From positions 62,001 to 126,000 of the forward strand of contig JAZSJH010000006.1 in assembly GCA_045534265.1 (NCBI GenBank): a stretch of DNA of 64,000 nt, in the 5' to 3' direction. Shown piece after piece: positions 1-10,400 of this stretch. How positions within the stretch are numbered: position 1 is the stretch's first letter; the number at the start of each line of letters is the position of its first letter. Origin of the DNA: CAKVLS01 sp045534265 (lineage in GTDB: Bacteria; Bacillota; Clostridia; Christensenellales; UBA1242). A model generated the notes under the pieces. The model saw only the letters and a program-made list of their open reading frames with translations, did no database searches and had not been told where the DNA came from. Both the position numbers and the translations under genes were made by a program.

Positions 1-1128
1 CACAAACTAATAGAAGCCCAAAGACTTGATGAACGAACAAGTTATGATATAGAAATGATGAGAGAAATAGGCTATTGTAACGGAATAGAAAACTATTCTC
101 GTTATTTTGACGGCAGAAAAGAGGGGCAAGCTCCTTTTACGTTGCTAGATTACTTTGATGATGACTTTTTGCTTATAGTAGACGAAAGCCACATTACTAT
201 GCCACAAGTTAGAGCCATGTACAATGGCGATAGAGCTAGAAAAGATAGTCTTGTCAATTATGGTTTTAGACTAAAGTCATCATACGACAACAGACCCCTT
301 AATTTTGAAGAGTTTAATGGTAGATTAAATCAAACTATTTATGTTTCAGCAACTCCAGCACCATATGAACTAGGGCTTGCGGAAAACGTTGCAACTCAAA
401 TTATAAGACCAACAGGTCTTCTTGACCCAGAGGTGGAAGTTCGTAAAATTGAAGGTCAAATAGACGACCTTATGGCAGAAATCAATAGAGTTACTAAAGA
501 AAATGGCAGAGTTTTAGTAACAACCTTAACTAAGAAAATGGCAGAAAGTTTAACTTCATATCTTACAGATTACGGAATAAAAGTAAGATATATGCACTCA
601 GATATTGACACTTTAGAGAGAGTGGAGATTGTTAATAGCTTAAGAAAGGGTGACTTTGATGTTTTGGTCGGTATCAACCTTTTAAGAGAAGGTCTTGACA
701 TACCAGAAGTAATGCTTGTTGCTATTTTAGATGCGGACAAAGAGGGCTTTTTGCGTAGCGAAGGTGCTCTTATCCAAACAATTGGTAGAGCAGCAAGAAA
801 TAGCAAGTCAAAAGTTATTTTGTATGCAGATACAATAACCGAATCTATGCGCAAGGCAATGACTACAACGAGTGAACGCAGGGCTTTGCAAGACAAATAT
901 AACAAAGAACACGGAATTATTCCAAAAACAATTATTAAAGATGTTTCAAAAATGTTGGAGATTAGCAGCAAAGCAAAATCCGACAAAAAACTATCTCATA
1001 AAGAAATTAAAAACGAAATAGAGAAACTAAAGAAGTTTATGGATATGTCTGTTAAAAACCTTGATTTTGAAAGTGCAATTAAACTTCGTGATCAAATAAG
1101 GGATTTGACAAAAGAACTAAACAATTAA
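1..1128 (+). CDS. uvrB: UvrABC excinuclease subunit B, 3' part (5' end outside window)
   Basis: UvrB is the helicase-like damage-verification subunit of nucleotide excision repair; it is loaded by UvrA and recruits UvrC. The reading frame is open from base 1 (HKLIEAQRLDERTSYDIEMM), so the start and the Walker A region lie upstream of the window. Visible are the DESH helicase motif (LIVDESHITMPQ), the conserved YVSATPAPYE segment, motif VI (QTIGRAARN) and a C-terminal UVR domain over the last 40 residues (FMDMSVKNLDFESAIKLRDQ), which contacts UvrA and UvrC. uvrA follows after 10 bases, so the two are almost certainly one operon. The SOS operator, if any, would be outside the window. Confidence 0.97.
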   Translation, partial: HKLIEAQRLDERTSYDIEMMREIGYCNGIENYSRYFDGRKEGQAPFTLLDYFDDDFLLIVDESHITMPQVRAMYNGDRARKDSLVNYGFRLKSSYDNRPLNFEEFNGRLNQTIYVSATPAPYELGLAENVATQIIRPTGLLDPEVEVRKIEGQIDDLMAEINRVTKENGRVLVTTLTKKMAESLTSYLTDYGIKVRYMHSDIDTLERVEIVNSLRKGDFDVLVGINLLREGLDIPEVMLVAILDADKEGFLRSEGALIQTIGRAARNSKSKVILYADTITESMRKAMTTTSERRALQDKYNKEHGIIPKTIIKDVSKMLEISSKAKSDKKLSHKEIKNEIEKLKKFMDMSVKNLDFESAIKLRDQIRDLTKELNN

Positions 1129-1138
1129 AGGAAAAATT

Positions 1139-3958
1139 ATGGACGAAAATATTGTTATAAAGGGAGCAAAAGAAAATAATCTAAAAGATGTTTCATTGAC
1201 AATACCAAGAAACAAACTTGTATTATTTACAGGTGTTAGTGGTAGCGGCAAGTCAACACTTGCTTTTGATACGATTTTTGCCGAAGGTCAAAGAAGATAT
1301 GTTGAGTCTCTTTCTTCATACGCAAGAATGTTTTTGGGGCAAGTGCAGAAACCAAATGTAGAAAGTATTGATGGCCTATCTCCAGCTATTGCTATAGACC
1401 AAAAAACAACTTCTCAAAACCCAAGATCTACAGTTGGAACTGTGACAGAAATATATGATTACTTTAGACTTTTGTATGCAAGAGTGGGGACTGCATATTG
1501 TCCAAACTGTAACAAGCCAATCTCAAAACAAACCGTAGAAGATATGGCAGATAAGGTTTTGTCTTACGGTGCGGGCGCAAAAGTTATTATTACCGCTCCA
1601 GCAGTTAGGGGACAAAAAGGAACTTTTGCAAAGCTATTTGAAGAGTTTAGAAAAAGTGGTTACGCAAGAGTAAAGGTAGATGGAAATATCTATAACTTGG
1701 ACGAAGAAATCAATTTAGATAAAAACATAAAACACGAGATAAGTGTGGTTGTAGACAGGCTTGTTATCAAAGAAGATATAGAAAAACGCCTATTTGAGAG
1801 CCTAGAAACGGCCTTAAAGCTTGCTGACGGCGTAATCTTTGTAGATGTTGGTGGAGAAACTTTGACCTTTAGCGACAAATTTTCTTGCCCAGATTGCGGC
1901 TTTGCTTTTGAAGAAATATCTCCAAGATTATTTAGTTTTAATAATCCAGTAGGTGCTTGTCCTGTTTGTAGTGGCATAGGATATGTAAACGAGATAGACG
2001 AAAACCTTATAATGAAAGATAAGACAAAATCTATCAATCAAGGGGCTTTGCGTATATCTGGTTGGAATATCGAAATTGGGTCTATTAGTGAGATGTATTA
2101 TAAAGCACTTGCTAAAAGATATAATTTTAGTTTGGATACACCAATCAAAGATTTGCCAAAAGAAATAATAGATATACTTTTGTATGGTAATGGCGGAGAA
2201 GAATTAGAACTTGTATATAATAGTTCAAAAATCACGGGGCATTACAAGGGAAGTTTTGAAGGCATAATCAACAATCTAAAAAGAAGATTCGTTGAGTCAA
2301 AAAGCGATTATGTAAAGACTGAAATAGGTAAATATATGCGCGAACTACCTTGTACCGAATGTAACGGAACACGACTTAGTAAGCACGCTTTATCTGTAAA
2401 AATAGGTAAATATAATATTGCAGAAATAACAGCACTTTCTATTGTTGATCTAAAAGAATATTTATCAAAACTTACTCTTACAAAAACTCAAATGATAGTT
2501 GCAGAGCCTATACTCAAAGAAATAAATGCACGTCTTGATTTTTTGATCAATGTAGGTCTTGATTATTTGTCACTAAATAGAACAGCAGGTACGCTTAGTG
2601 GTGGCGAAGCTCAAAGAATTAGGCTTGCAACCCAAATAGGCAGTGGTCTTGTTGGGGTTTTATATATACTAGACGAGCCAAGTATTGGTCTACACCAAAG
2701 AGACAATGAAAAATTGATAGCTACCCTAAAAAGACTAAGAGATTTGGGCAATACATTGATTGTTGTCGAACATGATGAAGATACCATAAGAGAATCTGAT
2801 TTCATTGTAGATATTGGTCCAAAAGCCGGTGTTCACGGTGGCGAAATTGTAGCTCAAGGAAGCTTAGATGATATTATAAAATGCAAGGACTCTTTGACAG
2901 GTCAATATTTATCTAAAGAGCGCCAAATTTTCATACCTAAAAAGCGTAGAACCGAATATAAGGGTTATATAGAGCTTGTAGGAGCTAAACAAAACAACCT
3001 AAAGAAAATATCCGTAAAAATACCAAAGGGCTTGTTTACAGTTGTTACTGGCGTTAGTGGAAGTGGAAAGAGTAGCTTGATTAACGAAATATTATATCCT
3101 GCGCTTTCTAATAGACTAAATCGTTCTAATATTGTTGAGGGAAATTATAAAGAAATAAAAAATTTAGAAGATTTGGACAAGGTTATCAATATTGACCAAG
3201 CGCCAATAGGCAGAACTCCGCGTAGTAACCCTGCAACCTATATTGGTTTGTTTACTCATATAAGAGAACTTTTTGCTCAAACAGCAGAAGCAAAAGCAAG
3301 GGGATATACAAGCGGAAGATTTAGTTTTAATGTCAAAGGCGGAAGATGTGAAGCCTGCGAAGGTGATGGCGAAAAGAAAGTAGAAATGTACTTTTTGCCA
3401 GATGTATATGTTCCTTGCTCTGTGTGTAAAGGTAAAAGGTACAACAGAGAAACTTTACAAGTAAAATATAAGGGAAAGAGCATTAGTGATGTTCTTGATA
3501 TGACAGTAGAGCAAGCTTTGGACTTTTTTGCAAATATTCCTGCTATTAAAAATAAAGTACAAGCGCTTTATGATGTTGGTCTTGGTTATATTAAGCTTGG
3601 TCAAAATTCTACAACACTTAGCGGTGGCGAAGCGCAAAGAGTAAAGCTTGCTAGTGAACTATGTAAGAGAAGCACGGGCAATACTGTATATATTTTAGAC
3701 GAACCAACAACAGGTCTTCATATGTATGATGTCGACAAGCTTTTGACAATTCTGCAAAAACTGGTTGATGGTGGCAACACAGTTGTTGTTATTGAACACA
3801 ACTTAGATGTAATAAAAGTGGCAGATTATATTATAGATTTAGGACCTGAAGGCGGAGATAAAGGTGGTACAATTGTCGCTACCGGAAGCCCAGAACAGGT
3901 GGCAAAATGCAAAGAAAGCCATACAGGAAGGTTTTTACGACAGATTTTGAGCAAATAG
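1139..3958 (+). CDS. uvrA: UvrABC excinuclease subunit A
   Basis: This is the damage-scanning ABC ATPase of nucleotide excision repair. At 939 residues it has the normal family length. It has two ABC modules: Walker A motifs GVSGSGKSTLAFDT near residue 33 and GVSGSGKSSLINE near residue 640, and signatures LSGGEAQRIRLA and LSGGEAQRVKLA. The zinc modules are visible as CPNC, CPDCGF...CPVCSG and CEACEGDGEKK...CSVCKGKRY. The ATG is preceded by AGGAAAAATT, directly behind the uvrB stop. No clear terminator follows; the next gene has its own promoter at 3969. Confidence 0.98.
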   Translation: MDENIVIKGAKENNLKDVSLTIPRNKLVLFTGVSGSGKSTLAFDTIFAEGQRRYVESLSSYARMFLGQVQKPNVESIDGLSPAIAIDQKTTSQNPRSTVGTVTEIYDYFRLLYARVGTAYCPNCNKPISKQTVEDMADKVLSYGAGAKVIITAPAVRGQKGTFAKLFEEFRKSGYARVKVDGNIYNLDEEINLDKNIKHEISVVVDRLVIKEDIEKRLFESLETALKLADGVIFVDVGGETLTFSDKFSCPDCGFAFEEISPRLFSFNNPVGACPVCSGIGYVNEIDENLIMKDKTKSINQGALRISGWNIEIGSISEMYYKALAKRYNFSLDTPIKDLPKEIIDILLYGNGGEELELVYNSSKITGHYKGSFEGIINNLKRRFVESKSDYVKTEIGKYMRELPCTECNGTRLSKHALSVKIGKYNIAEITALSIVDLKEYLSKLTLTKTQMIVAEPILKEINARLDFLINVGLDYLSLNRTAGTLSGGEAQRIRLATQIGSGLVGVLYILDEPSIGLHQRDNEKLIATLKRLRDLGNTLIVVEHDEDTIRESDFIVDIGPKAGVHGGEIVAQGSLDDIIKCKDSLTGQYLSKERQIFIPKKRRTEYKGYIELVGAKQNNLKKISVKIPKGLFTVVTGVSGSGKSSLINEILYPALSNRLNRSNIVEGNYKEIKNLEDLDKVINIDQAPIGRTPRSNPATYIGLFTHIRELFAQTAEAKARGYTSGRFSFNVKGGRCEACEGDGEKKVEMYFLPDVYVPCSVCKGKRYNRETLQVKYKGKSISDVLDMTVEQALDFFANIPAIKNKVQALYDVGLGYIKLGQNSTTLSGGEAQRVKLASELCKRSTGNTVYILDEPTTGLHMYDVDKLLTILQKLVDGGNTVVVIEHNLDVIKVADYIIDLGPEGGDKGGTIVATGSPEQVAKCKESHTGRFLRQILSK

Positions 3959-3968
3959 TAAAATTTTA

Positions 3969-3996
3969 TTGCAAAACTTCTAGAAAATGATATAAT
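3969..3996 (+). promoter_or_regulatory. Sigma-A-type promoter, leaderless arrangement
   Basis: TTGCAA (3969-3974), a 16-base spacer, then TATAAT (3991-3996). The ATG of the J-domain gene starts only 8 bases after the -10 box, about where transcription should begin, and there is no Shine-Dalgarno sequence. The mRNA is therefore probably leaderless or nearly so. Confidence 0.65.
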
Positions 3997-4004
3997 ATAA
4001 GTAT

Positions 4005-4454
4005 ATGAAGAATTTTTATGAAGTATTGCAAGTCCGTTCTAATGCAACGCAAATGCAAATTAAGAAGGCGTATATTTCACTAATTACTAAGTATCACCCA
4101 GACGTATACAAAGGTGATAAAGAGTATGCTCAAAGATATACTGCACTTCTTACAGAGGCGTATGCGGTATTAAAAGATGATGCACGAAGAAGAGAATATG
4201 ATGTAAGACATTGCATATCGTCAAGACCAAATGTAAGACAATTAAGAAGAGAAGATAGGGCAATTCAGAGAGAAAAGCGTGAGCAAATGCGTCTAAAAAG
4301 ACAAAATGCTGACCAACAAATGTCTTCGGAATACCTAAAAAATACTAAACGTAAAAAACTAACATTAACTGAAATGTTAAAACGCATTGGTTATACTTTT
4401 TTAGTTCTTGCAGGGTTTATGATAATCCTCGCTATGTATCTATTTTATCAATAA
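4005..4454 (+). CDS. Membrane-anchored J-domain (DnaJ-like) protein
   Basis: Residues 1-65 form a J domain: NFYEVLQVRSNATQMQIKKA, the invariant HPD in YHPDVYKGD, and YAVLKDDARRREYD. J domains stimulate the ATPase of DnaK/Hsp70. A basic, Arg/Lys-rich linker (about 70-125) leads to one C-terminal membrane segment (about 128-147, FLVLAGFMIILAMYLF). It lacks the Gly/Phe, zinc-finger and substrate-binding domains of true DnaJ, so it is a specialised co-chaperone that would recruit DnaK to the membrane. The J-domain assignment is firm; the client is unknown. It lies alone between uvrA and a convergent pair. Confidence 0.85.
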   Translation: MKNFYEVLQVRSNATQMQIKKAYISLITKYHPDVYKGDKEYAQRYTALLTEAYAVLKDDARRREYDVRHCISSRPNVRQLRREDRAIQREKREQMRLKRQNADQQMSSEYLKNTKRKKLTLTEMLKRIGYTFLVLAGFMIILAMYLFYQ

Positions 4455-4490
4455 AAAAGACACTGATAAAAAATATCGTGTCTTTTTTTT
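4455..4490. terminator. Bidirectional intrinsic terminator
   Basis: AAAAGACAC and GTGTCTTTTTTTT arms around an AT-rich loop. There is an A-run on one side and a T-run on the other, so it can end both the J-domain gene (+) and the YetF/DUF4363 pair (-). Confidence 0.85.
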
Positions 4491-4491
4491 G

Positions 4492-4884
4492 TTATAAAAA
4501 GTTGGTTAAGCTAGCACCCATAATGTATTTTAGGTTTTCGCTGTAGTTTTGAAGCGTTTCTACATTTTCTACCGCTACGGAAAAGTCATTTTCAGAAATA
4601 GCCCCTTCTAATTTGTGGAGTGTTTCATTTATCGGTTTTATTTTTTCAAAGTTAACAATATAGCAAAGCAGTTGCTCGGTTTTATCCCAATAATCGTCTA
4701 TGTCTTCAAATTCTTTTTTTACAATTTCGCAGTTAATATTATCTTCGTTTTCTTTTATTAAAGATTCTAGATGATATGATGTATGATGCAAAGTTTTGGT
4801 TGTCTTATTTACTAATAATTCTTCGCCAATGGATAGCCCCGCCAAGATAACTAATATAATTATAATTCCTATCCATCTTTTCAT
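4492..4884 (-). CDS. DUF4363 family protein
   Basis: A small protein of 130 residues with one N-terminal membrane segment (IGIIIILVILAGLSIG, about 4-20), then a helical extracytoplasmic domain with conserved aromatic and acidic positions (DYWDKTEQLL). DUF4363 proteins commonly sit beside DUF421/YetF genes in Clostridia. Here the start overlaps the upstream yetF-like stop by 4 bases (ATGA) and has a strong GGAGGTG ribosome binding site, implying translational coupling. The molecular function is unknown; an accessory subunit of the YetF-type membrane protein is an inference from this coupling. Confidence 0.75.
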   Translation of the reverse strand: MKRWIGIIIILVILAGLSIGEELLVNKTTKTLHHTSYHLESLIKENEDNINCEIVKKEFEDIDDYWDKTEQLLCYIVNFEKIKPINETLHKLEGAISENDFSVAVENVETLQNYSENLKYIMGASLTNFL

Positions 4885-5594
4885 TTTGACACCTCCAAAT
4901 TTTCTTTGTAGGTTATCTTATTGCCGCTTTTTTGCTGTAGATATACATCTCCGCTATTGTTTAGGGTATATATCATTACACTTTTTAGGTCTGTTATATT
5001 GTGTTTTTTTAGACTGTTTGTCAGAAAAGATATGTCTAAGTTAAAATGTTCCAAATTTTCTTTTATAACTTTGCCATCATTAATCAAAATAAGATTAATA
5101 GTTGCATCAGCTGTCTTTATCTCCATATCTTGGGCTGTAGGTGGAGTAGCTTGTGTTTTTGGTAAAACGCTTAAACTACCATTTGTTTCGACAATTGCAT
5201 AAGCAATGTCATCTAGCGAAAAATACCCTGCAATTCTCAAGCCTTCATAAAGTTCATTTAGTGTCATATTAAGGGCTTTTAACTCTTTGTATCTTATTCC
5301 ATTATTATCAATGACAATTATTGGTTTGCCGTTGATTACCTTTCTAAAAAATACACTTTTAACAGATATTACACTAATAAAAAAGTTAATTGCAACAAGC
5401 GCCAGCAAAGGGACAATTCCATGAAGCAGTGGAACTGTTATTTCTGTCATAGGAATACAAGCTAGGTCTGCAATAATAAGAGTTGCCACAAGCTCATATG
5501 GTTGCATTTCGGCTATTTGTCGTTTGCCCATAATTCGTAAGACTATTAATACAATTATATATATAACTGTTGCTCTAATTATTAATGTTAACAT
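4881..5594 (-). CDS. DUF421 (YetF-type) membrane protein
   Basis: 237 residues with three N-terminal membrane segments (LIIRATVIYIIVLIVLRIMG; LVATLIIADLACIP; GIVPLLALVAINFFISVISV), then the characteristic cytosolic alpha/beta domain with INGKPIIVIDNNGI and LRIAGYFSLDDIAYAIVETN. In Bacillus spores relatives of YetF form the 5AF/FigP-type germination-signal channel, but most DUF421 proteins are uncharacterised, so I do not assign a channel role. It is first gene of a pair with DUF4363. No strong ribosome binding site is visible before the ATG. Confidence 0.85.
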   Translation of the reverse strand: MLTLIIRATVIYIIVLIVLRIMGKRQIAEMQPYELVATLIIADLACIPMTEITVPLLHGIVPLLALVAINFFISVISVKSVFFRKVINGKPIIVIDNNGIRYKELKALNMTLNELYEGLRIAGYFSLDDIAYAIVETNGSLSVLPKTQATPPTAQDMEIKTADATINLILINDGKVIKENLEHFNLDISFLTNSLKKHNITDLKSVMIYTLNNSGDVYLQQKSGNKITYKENLEVSK

Positions 5595-5626
5595 AGTTTA
5601 TCTTTTGTAATAAGGAACAAAAGTAT

Positions 5627-7111
5627 TCATCTTTTTTGTATTAAACTATTAATTTGTACAACATTAAATAATATACACAAAATCAAAAAGCTTCCCAAAA
5701 TAGCAACACCAGAAATTGCAAGAGACACAAAATTGTTTGTTACTGTTATAAGTATTCCATAAATATTTTTGCCAAGCAGAGCAGATGGTAAGGCTATGCC
5801 AACAAATTTTGCAACCGTACTCATAACAGGGATTTTTATTTTTAGATGTTTTTTAATCATAAATACATTAAGAACGCCAGCTATTGTCATACAGCCACCC
5901 ATGCCCCAAACAAGAGAAAGTATTCCGGTGTATTTTGGGAGTATAATAATTCCTAATACCAAAAATACAGCGCCGATTATATAGTTTACAAAACCCTTTA
6001 TTTCGAGTCCTAGAGCGTTAAGTATAGAAGATGCAATATTGTTAAGTCCAATTGGTATCATTACAAAACAAGAATAGGCAAGATAATACCCTGCTGTTTC
6101 GTTTGCAAATAGAAATTTTCCAATTCCTTCACCTAAGCCTAGATAAACTGGCAAAATAACAGATGAAACAAAGATAGAAAAGGTAATTGCTGTTTGTATT
6201 TTATGAGTCATTGATTTTGTGTCATTTTTGCCGCTATCTGCAGATAAATCAGGAATTATAGCCATAGCCATAGAGCCAATAACTGTTGATGGCAAAAAGA
6301 GAAGTGGAAAAGTCATTCCCATAGCAATTCCATATTGACTCAAAGCCTGCGAAGGTGTATAGCCAACTGCAACTAGTCTTAGCGGAATAATAATGCCAAT
6401 TAACGGAATAAGCAAACTAGACAAAACCCTAATTCCGGTTATTGGCATAGCAGAAGACAAAACTTGTTTGAATTTTCCTTTAGGGCTAGAAAATTTACCG
6501 CCTTTTTTAAGGTACAAAACAAATACCAATATGCTAGACAAAATACATGATATAGTAAGAGAAAGTCCAACGGCGATACTTTTATCAAAAGAAGAATAAA
6601 ATAAAGCTAGTAAAACAACACAAGCAATAACTCTAAATATTTGTTCTAAAAATTCTGTAAGACTAACCCAAAAGAAATTCTTTTTACCCCAAAAGAAGCC
6701 TCTCAAAATGGCGTAAACCGCCGAAAAGATTGTGGCCGGAAGAAGAGTTAATAAAATATTTAGACAGCGTATATCAGTAAATAACCCTGAAATTAGTTTT
6801 CTAAAAATTAAAATAATAGAACACAATACTATCGCAATAACAAGGCCTATAATTAATGACGCGGTAATTATTGATGATATATTTTTGTTGTTTTCTTTTT
6901 CTTCTTTTGATACAAGTTTTGATACAGTTAACGGAAGTCCGCTAGAAACAAATGTTTCAAGTACCATATAAACAGAAAAAGCAATTTGATAAATGCCAAG
7001 GCTTTCGGCTCCTACTGCTCGTGATAAGTATATCTTAAACAAAAAACCAATAATTCTTGTTAAAACCGAAAAACTTGTAATAACAGCAACTGCCTTAAAA
7101 AGATGTTTCAA
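5627..7111 (-). CDS. SpoVB/MurJ-type polysaccharide flippase (MOP superfamily)
   Basis: 494 residues, about 12-14 membrane segments throughout. The N-terminus (LFKAVAVITSFSVLTRIIGFLFKIYLSRAVG, read in two parts: residues 3-17 and 18-33) carries the typical MATE/MOP start in which a sheet of small and aromatic residues precedes SRAVGAESLGIYQIAF. SpoVB proteins are lipid-linked precursor flippases thought to act in spore cortex synthesis; MurJ does this for lipid II. Size and the GxYQ motif favour the SpoVB branch. The start is TTG with GAGGT about 10 bases upstream. The gene is divergent from the LysM gene. Confidence 0.85.
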   Translation of the reverse strand: MKHLFKAVAVITSFSVLTRIIGFLFKIYLSRAVGAESLGIYQIAFSVYMVLETFVSSGLPLTVSKLVSKEEKENNKNISSIITASLIIGLVIAIVLCSIILIFRKLISGLFTDIRCLNILLTLLPATIFSAVYAILRGFFWGKKNFFWVSLTEFLEQIFRVIACVVLLALFYSSFDKSIAVGLSLTISCILSSILVFVLYLKKGGKFSSPKGKFKQVLSSAMPITGIRVLSSLLIPLIGIIIPLRLVAVGYTPSQALSQYGIAMGMTFPLLFLPSTVIGSMAMAIIPDLSADSGKNDTKSMTHKIQTAITFSIFVSSVILPVYLGLGEGIGKFLFANETAGYYLAYSCFVMIPIGLNNIASSILNALGLEIKGFVNYIIGAVFLVLGIIILPKYTGILSLVWGMGGCMTIAGVLNVFMIKKHLKIKIPVMSTVAKFVGIALPSALLGKNIYGILITVTNNFVSLAISGVAILGSFLILCILFNVVQINSLIQKR

Positions 7112-7190
7112 AAGTTTTTACCTCACATATAATATTAATAATGTTTATATAGTATAAATATTAAAAGAAAATATAAAATATGAGGTAAAT

Positions 7191-7454
7191 ATGAAAGAAA
7201 CGGTATATAGAGTAAAAAGTGGTGATACTATAGAAAAAATAGCAAAATTATATAATGTGGACAAAAAAATGGTTTTTCCGCAAGAAATAGAACCGGGGGA
7301 CAGAGTAGTAATTAACTTAAAAAAGACAACTTGTTATGTGGTAAAACCGGGAGACAGTTTAGATATAATTGCTACAAAACTCAAAGTAGAAAAAAGTATT
7401 TTGTTAGATAAAAACATTGAGCCTTTATTTGTCGGAAAACATATATTTTTGTAA
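7191..7454 (+). CDS. Double LysM-domain protein
   Basis: 87 residues that are almost entirely two LysM modules: VYRVKSGDTIEKIAKLYNVD (about 4-43) and CYVVKPGDSLDIIATKLKVE (about 45-87). LysM modules bind N-acetylglucosamine-containing glycans such as peptidoglycan. There is no signal peptide or catalytic domain, so the protein may be secreted by another route, act on precursors inside, or be a spore-coat-type LysM protein like SafA or SpoVID fragments; this cannot be decided here. AGGT precedes the ATG. It is divergent from the SpoVB-like gene. Confidence 0.85.
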   Translation: MKETVYRVKSGDTIEKIAKLYNVDKKMVFPQEIEPGDRVVINLKKTTCYVVKPGDSLDIIATKLKVEKSILLDKNIEPLFVGKHIFL

Positions 7455-7457
7455 ATA

Positions 7458-7486
7458 AAAAAGCAAGGAATTAATCCTTGCTTTTT
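7458..7486. terminator. Bidirectional intrinsic terminator
   Basis: Perfect arms AAAAGCAAGGA and TCCTTGCTTTT with a TTAA loop, placed between two convergent genes (LysM protein and the large surface protein). A-run and T-run on opposite sides make it usable in both directions. Confidence 0.9.
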
Positions 7487-7489
7487 CTA

Positions 7490-10400
7490 TTATTGTTTAG
7501 ATTTTAGACGGGCTTTTTTCTTACCCTCTTCTTCTTTTGCCTTTTTGGCTTCTTTTTCTTTTTGTTTTTCTTTTTCTATAGCTGCTTGATTTTGTTTTAA
7601 CAAACGGTTTTCTTCTTCAAGCATAATTTGTCTCTTTCTAATTTCTCTTTGTTCTTCAAGCTTGATATTAGTTTCGTCGGTTAAGTATTTCTTAGCTGAT
7701 TCGTAGTTGTCAACTTCAGTTTGAAGTTTGCCATTTGCTTTTGCATATTTTGTAAATAGTTTTTCAACTTTTTGCTCATTATCAAGTCCTTTGATAGATG
7801 CTTCATAATCAGCTTTTAGTTTTGCCATAGAATCTTTTGTATTTGCAATTTGTTTGTCAAGCTCTTTAAGTTTAGCAGCTCTTGCAGCAGCAAGTTCTCT
7901 CTTTACATCAGCATGATTTAGACCAAGGTCTCTGTTGTAATCAGCTTTCTTGTTTTTGCTAAATCTAGGAATTCTAAAGTTAAGTTTTCTAACTGCAAAT
8001 CCGATAAGAGCAATAACCAAAGCAACTGCTAGGATTATTGAAGAGAACAAAATCCAGTAGTTAACGCCAGCACCTGTTTGAGCAGGAGTTGTTTCTTCTT
8101 CTGGTGTTTCTTCAGGAATTGCAACTTCAGCTATTGTTTTGATTGTGTAATCATTTTCTGTTGCTTCATTGTAAGTTTCTGCATCAATGCTTTCAACTGA
8201 GATTGCATCTACAAACACAAAACCTTGTGTTGGGTGATCTTCATCACCTAAAGAAACTGTTAGAGTAGAAGTGATTGAACTATCTGTTTGAGCTGAAATG
8301 TAGAATTTGAAAGCTGTCCAAACATTTTCGTCTAGTTCTATTTTTGAAGATACATGGCTAAATGATTTTTCTACATTAGTCATAGAAATATTAACGCCAT
8401 ATTCTTCGATATCTTCGTTAGTTGTTAGGTTTGATGTGTATACCCATACTGTAACTACATAGTGGCTACCAGAAGCAAAATTGTAAGAGTAGTTTGTTGT
8501 GTATGAATAGTTTGTTGGAGCGTTGTTTTTGATCATAAGAAGGTTGTTGTTTACTTTGCCTTCTCTTGCAGGGATATCAACATTTACAACGTGAGTTGAA
8601 ATAGTGCTTGCATCAATTACGCCAGCAGTTGTTGCTGAAGAAACGTCAGTTGATGTCATTGTTGTTGGAGTGTGTACTCCGTTTTCTTTTGCAATATAGC
8701 TATCAAAGTTGTTGTTTGATAGAGTAGTGTATACTGTTGTATTTTTGTCTCTTGTTGCTACTTCTTCTTTTGTGATGTTTGTAGTATAAGATACAAAATC
8801 AAAGTAAGCATAACCGCTTGTTGGATTTGCCTCACTGCCTAGGCTAAGAACAAGTTGTAAACTCAAAGTAGAAAGGTTTGCTTCAAGATAAATAGTGTAT
8901 TTTGTCCATTCTGTTGATCTAATGTTGTTAATAGCTGCGATTGTGTAAGCGCCATTAAGTAGAGTAATGTTAGCTCCGCTTTCGCTATTGCTTAGGTTGT
9001 CTTGAACTTTTGCATATACGCTAATTGCAACAATCGGAGTTGTTGAAGAATCGTTTTCGCTAGTTGTAGATATATCATAAGCAAAAGTATCGCTTGTTGC
9101 AGAAACAAATGAATTTACATTATCACTTCTTAGCATCAAGACATTTTGCTTTGTAGTTGTGATGTTTGTGTCAGCACCTGGGTAGTTGATTGGTCCAGGG
9201 TTAACTGCGTTTGCTCCATAAGTAGGAACAGTTGTAGATTGTTTTGCGTTAAAGTTAGCTTCGTTGATATTAATGATACCACTAATGTCGTTTGATACTG
9301 TCCAGTTTCTTGGAGCAACAGGGTATGTTGCTGGTTTTTCACTGTTTGAGAAGTTGAATGAACCATTTGAAATTTTTGTAGTATCGCTATCTTTATATAG
9401 TTTTAGTACGTTTTCGCTAGCGCCTTTGTAGCTTGTGTAAGAAATGTAATTTACTTGAATATCATCAAATAATACATAACCTTTTGTTTTTGTATCTTCA
9501 GATCCAAGACCCAAAGACAATGTGATATTTGTATCTCTATATGGATTTCCTTCTACGTAGATAGTAACAACACAGTAGTTGTTATAAACTTCTAATGCTG
9601 TTGTTGAAGAAGAGAAGGCTGAAGAAGTAACTTTTAGTTCTGCATCGTCTTCTTCTTTTTCGCCAGGGTTGATAGCTTCTTCAACTGCTTGAGCTGATAC
9701 ATAAGCTCCACCATTTTTAATGTTTCCTGTTTTTGCATAAACAGAAATCATAGCAAATGAATGTTGTTTGATTGTGATTGGAGTAGATTTATACTCAGTA
9801 TGGCTACCATCTTCGTTAGTGTGGTTGATGTATAGCGCTTTTGTATTTCCATAAGTATTTGTGCTACCAGGAATAACTTCTGTGTTTTCTAGGTGCATAT
9901 CAGCTAACATTTCGCTAGTATTGCCTGCGATTGTTAAGCCGCTGTAAGTTCCTTCTTCGCCACCAGAAATAACTCTTTCCCAACCAACCAAAGTATCACT
10001 TTCAAAGTTTGAGTTTTCAAATTGATTTGGGTATAGGTTTTTAGTTAGGTCGATATTTCTGTAAGTTTCTGGCATATTGTCTTCATCAGAAAAATCATAG
10101 CTGTTAATATATTCGTGGTAAAGGTTTTGGTCAATAGTGCTAATAGTAATATCGTCAAAGAATACTGCACCATTAGATGTTACATTATTATCTGCTTTTG
10201 AACCAAGCCACAACTCTAGAGTAAGATTTGCTTTTTCGTTAATGTTTGTTCTAATGTAGAAAGTATAGTTTGTCCAACCACTATTGATGGTTGGGTTTGT
10301 TGTGATGTCAACAAAGTGATATTGGTTTGTTAATGCTTTTTCAGAACCAGTAAGATAAATAGAAGCGCCATTTGTCAAAGTTTCTGTTTTGCAATAAACA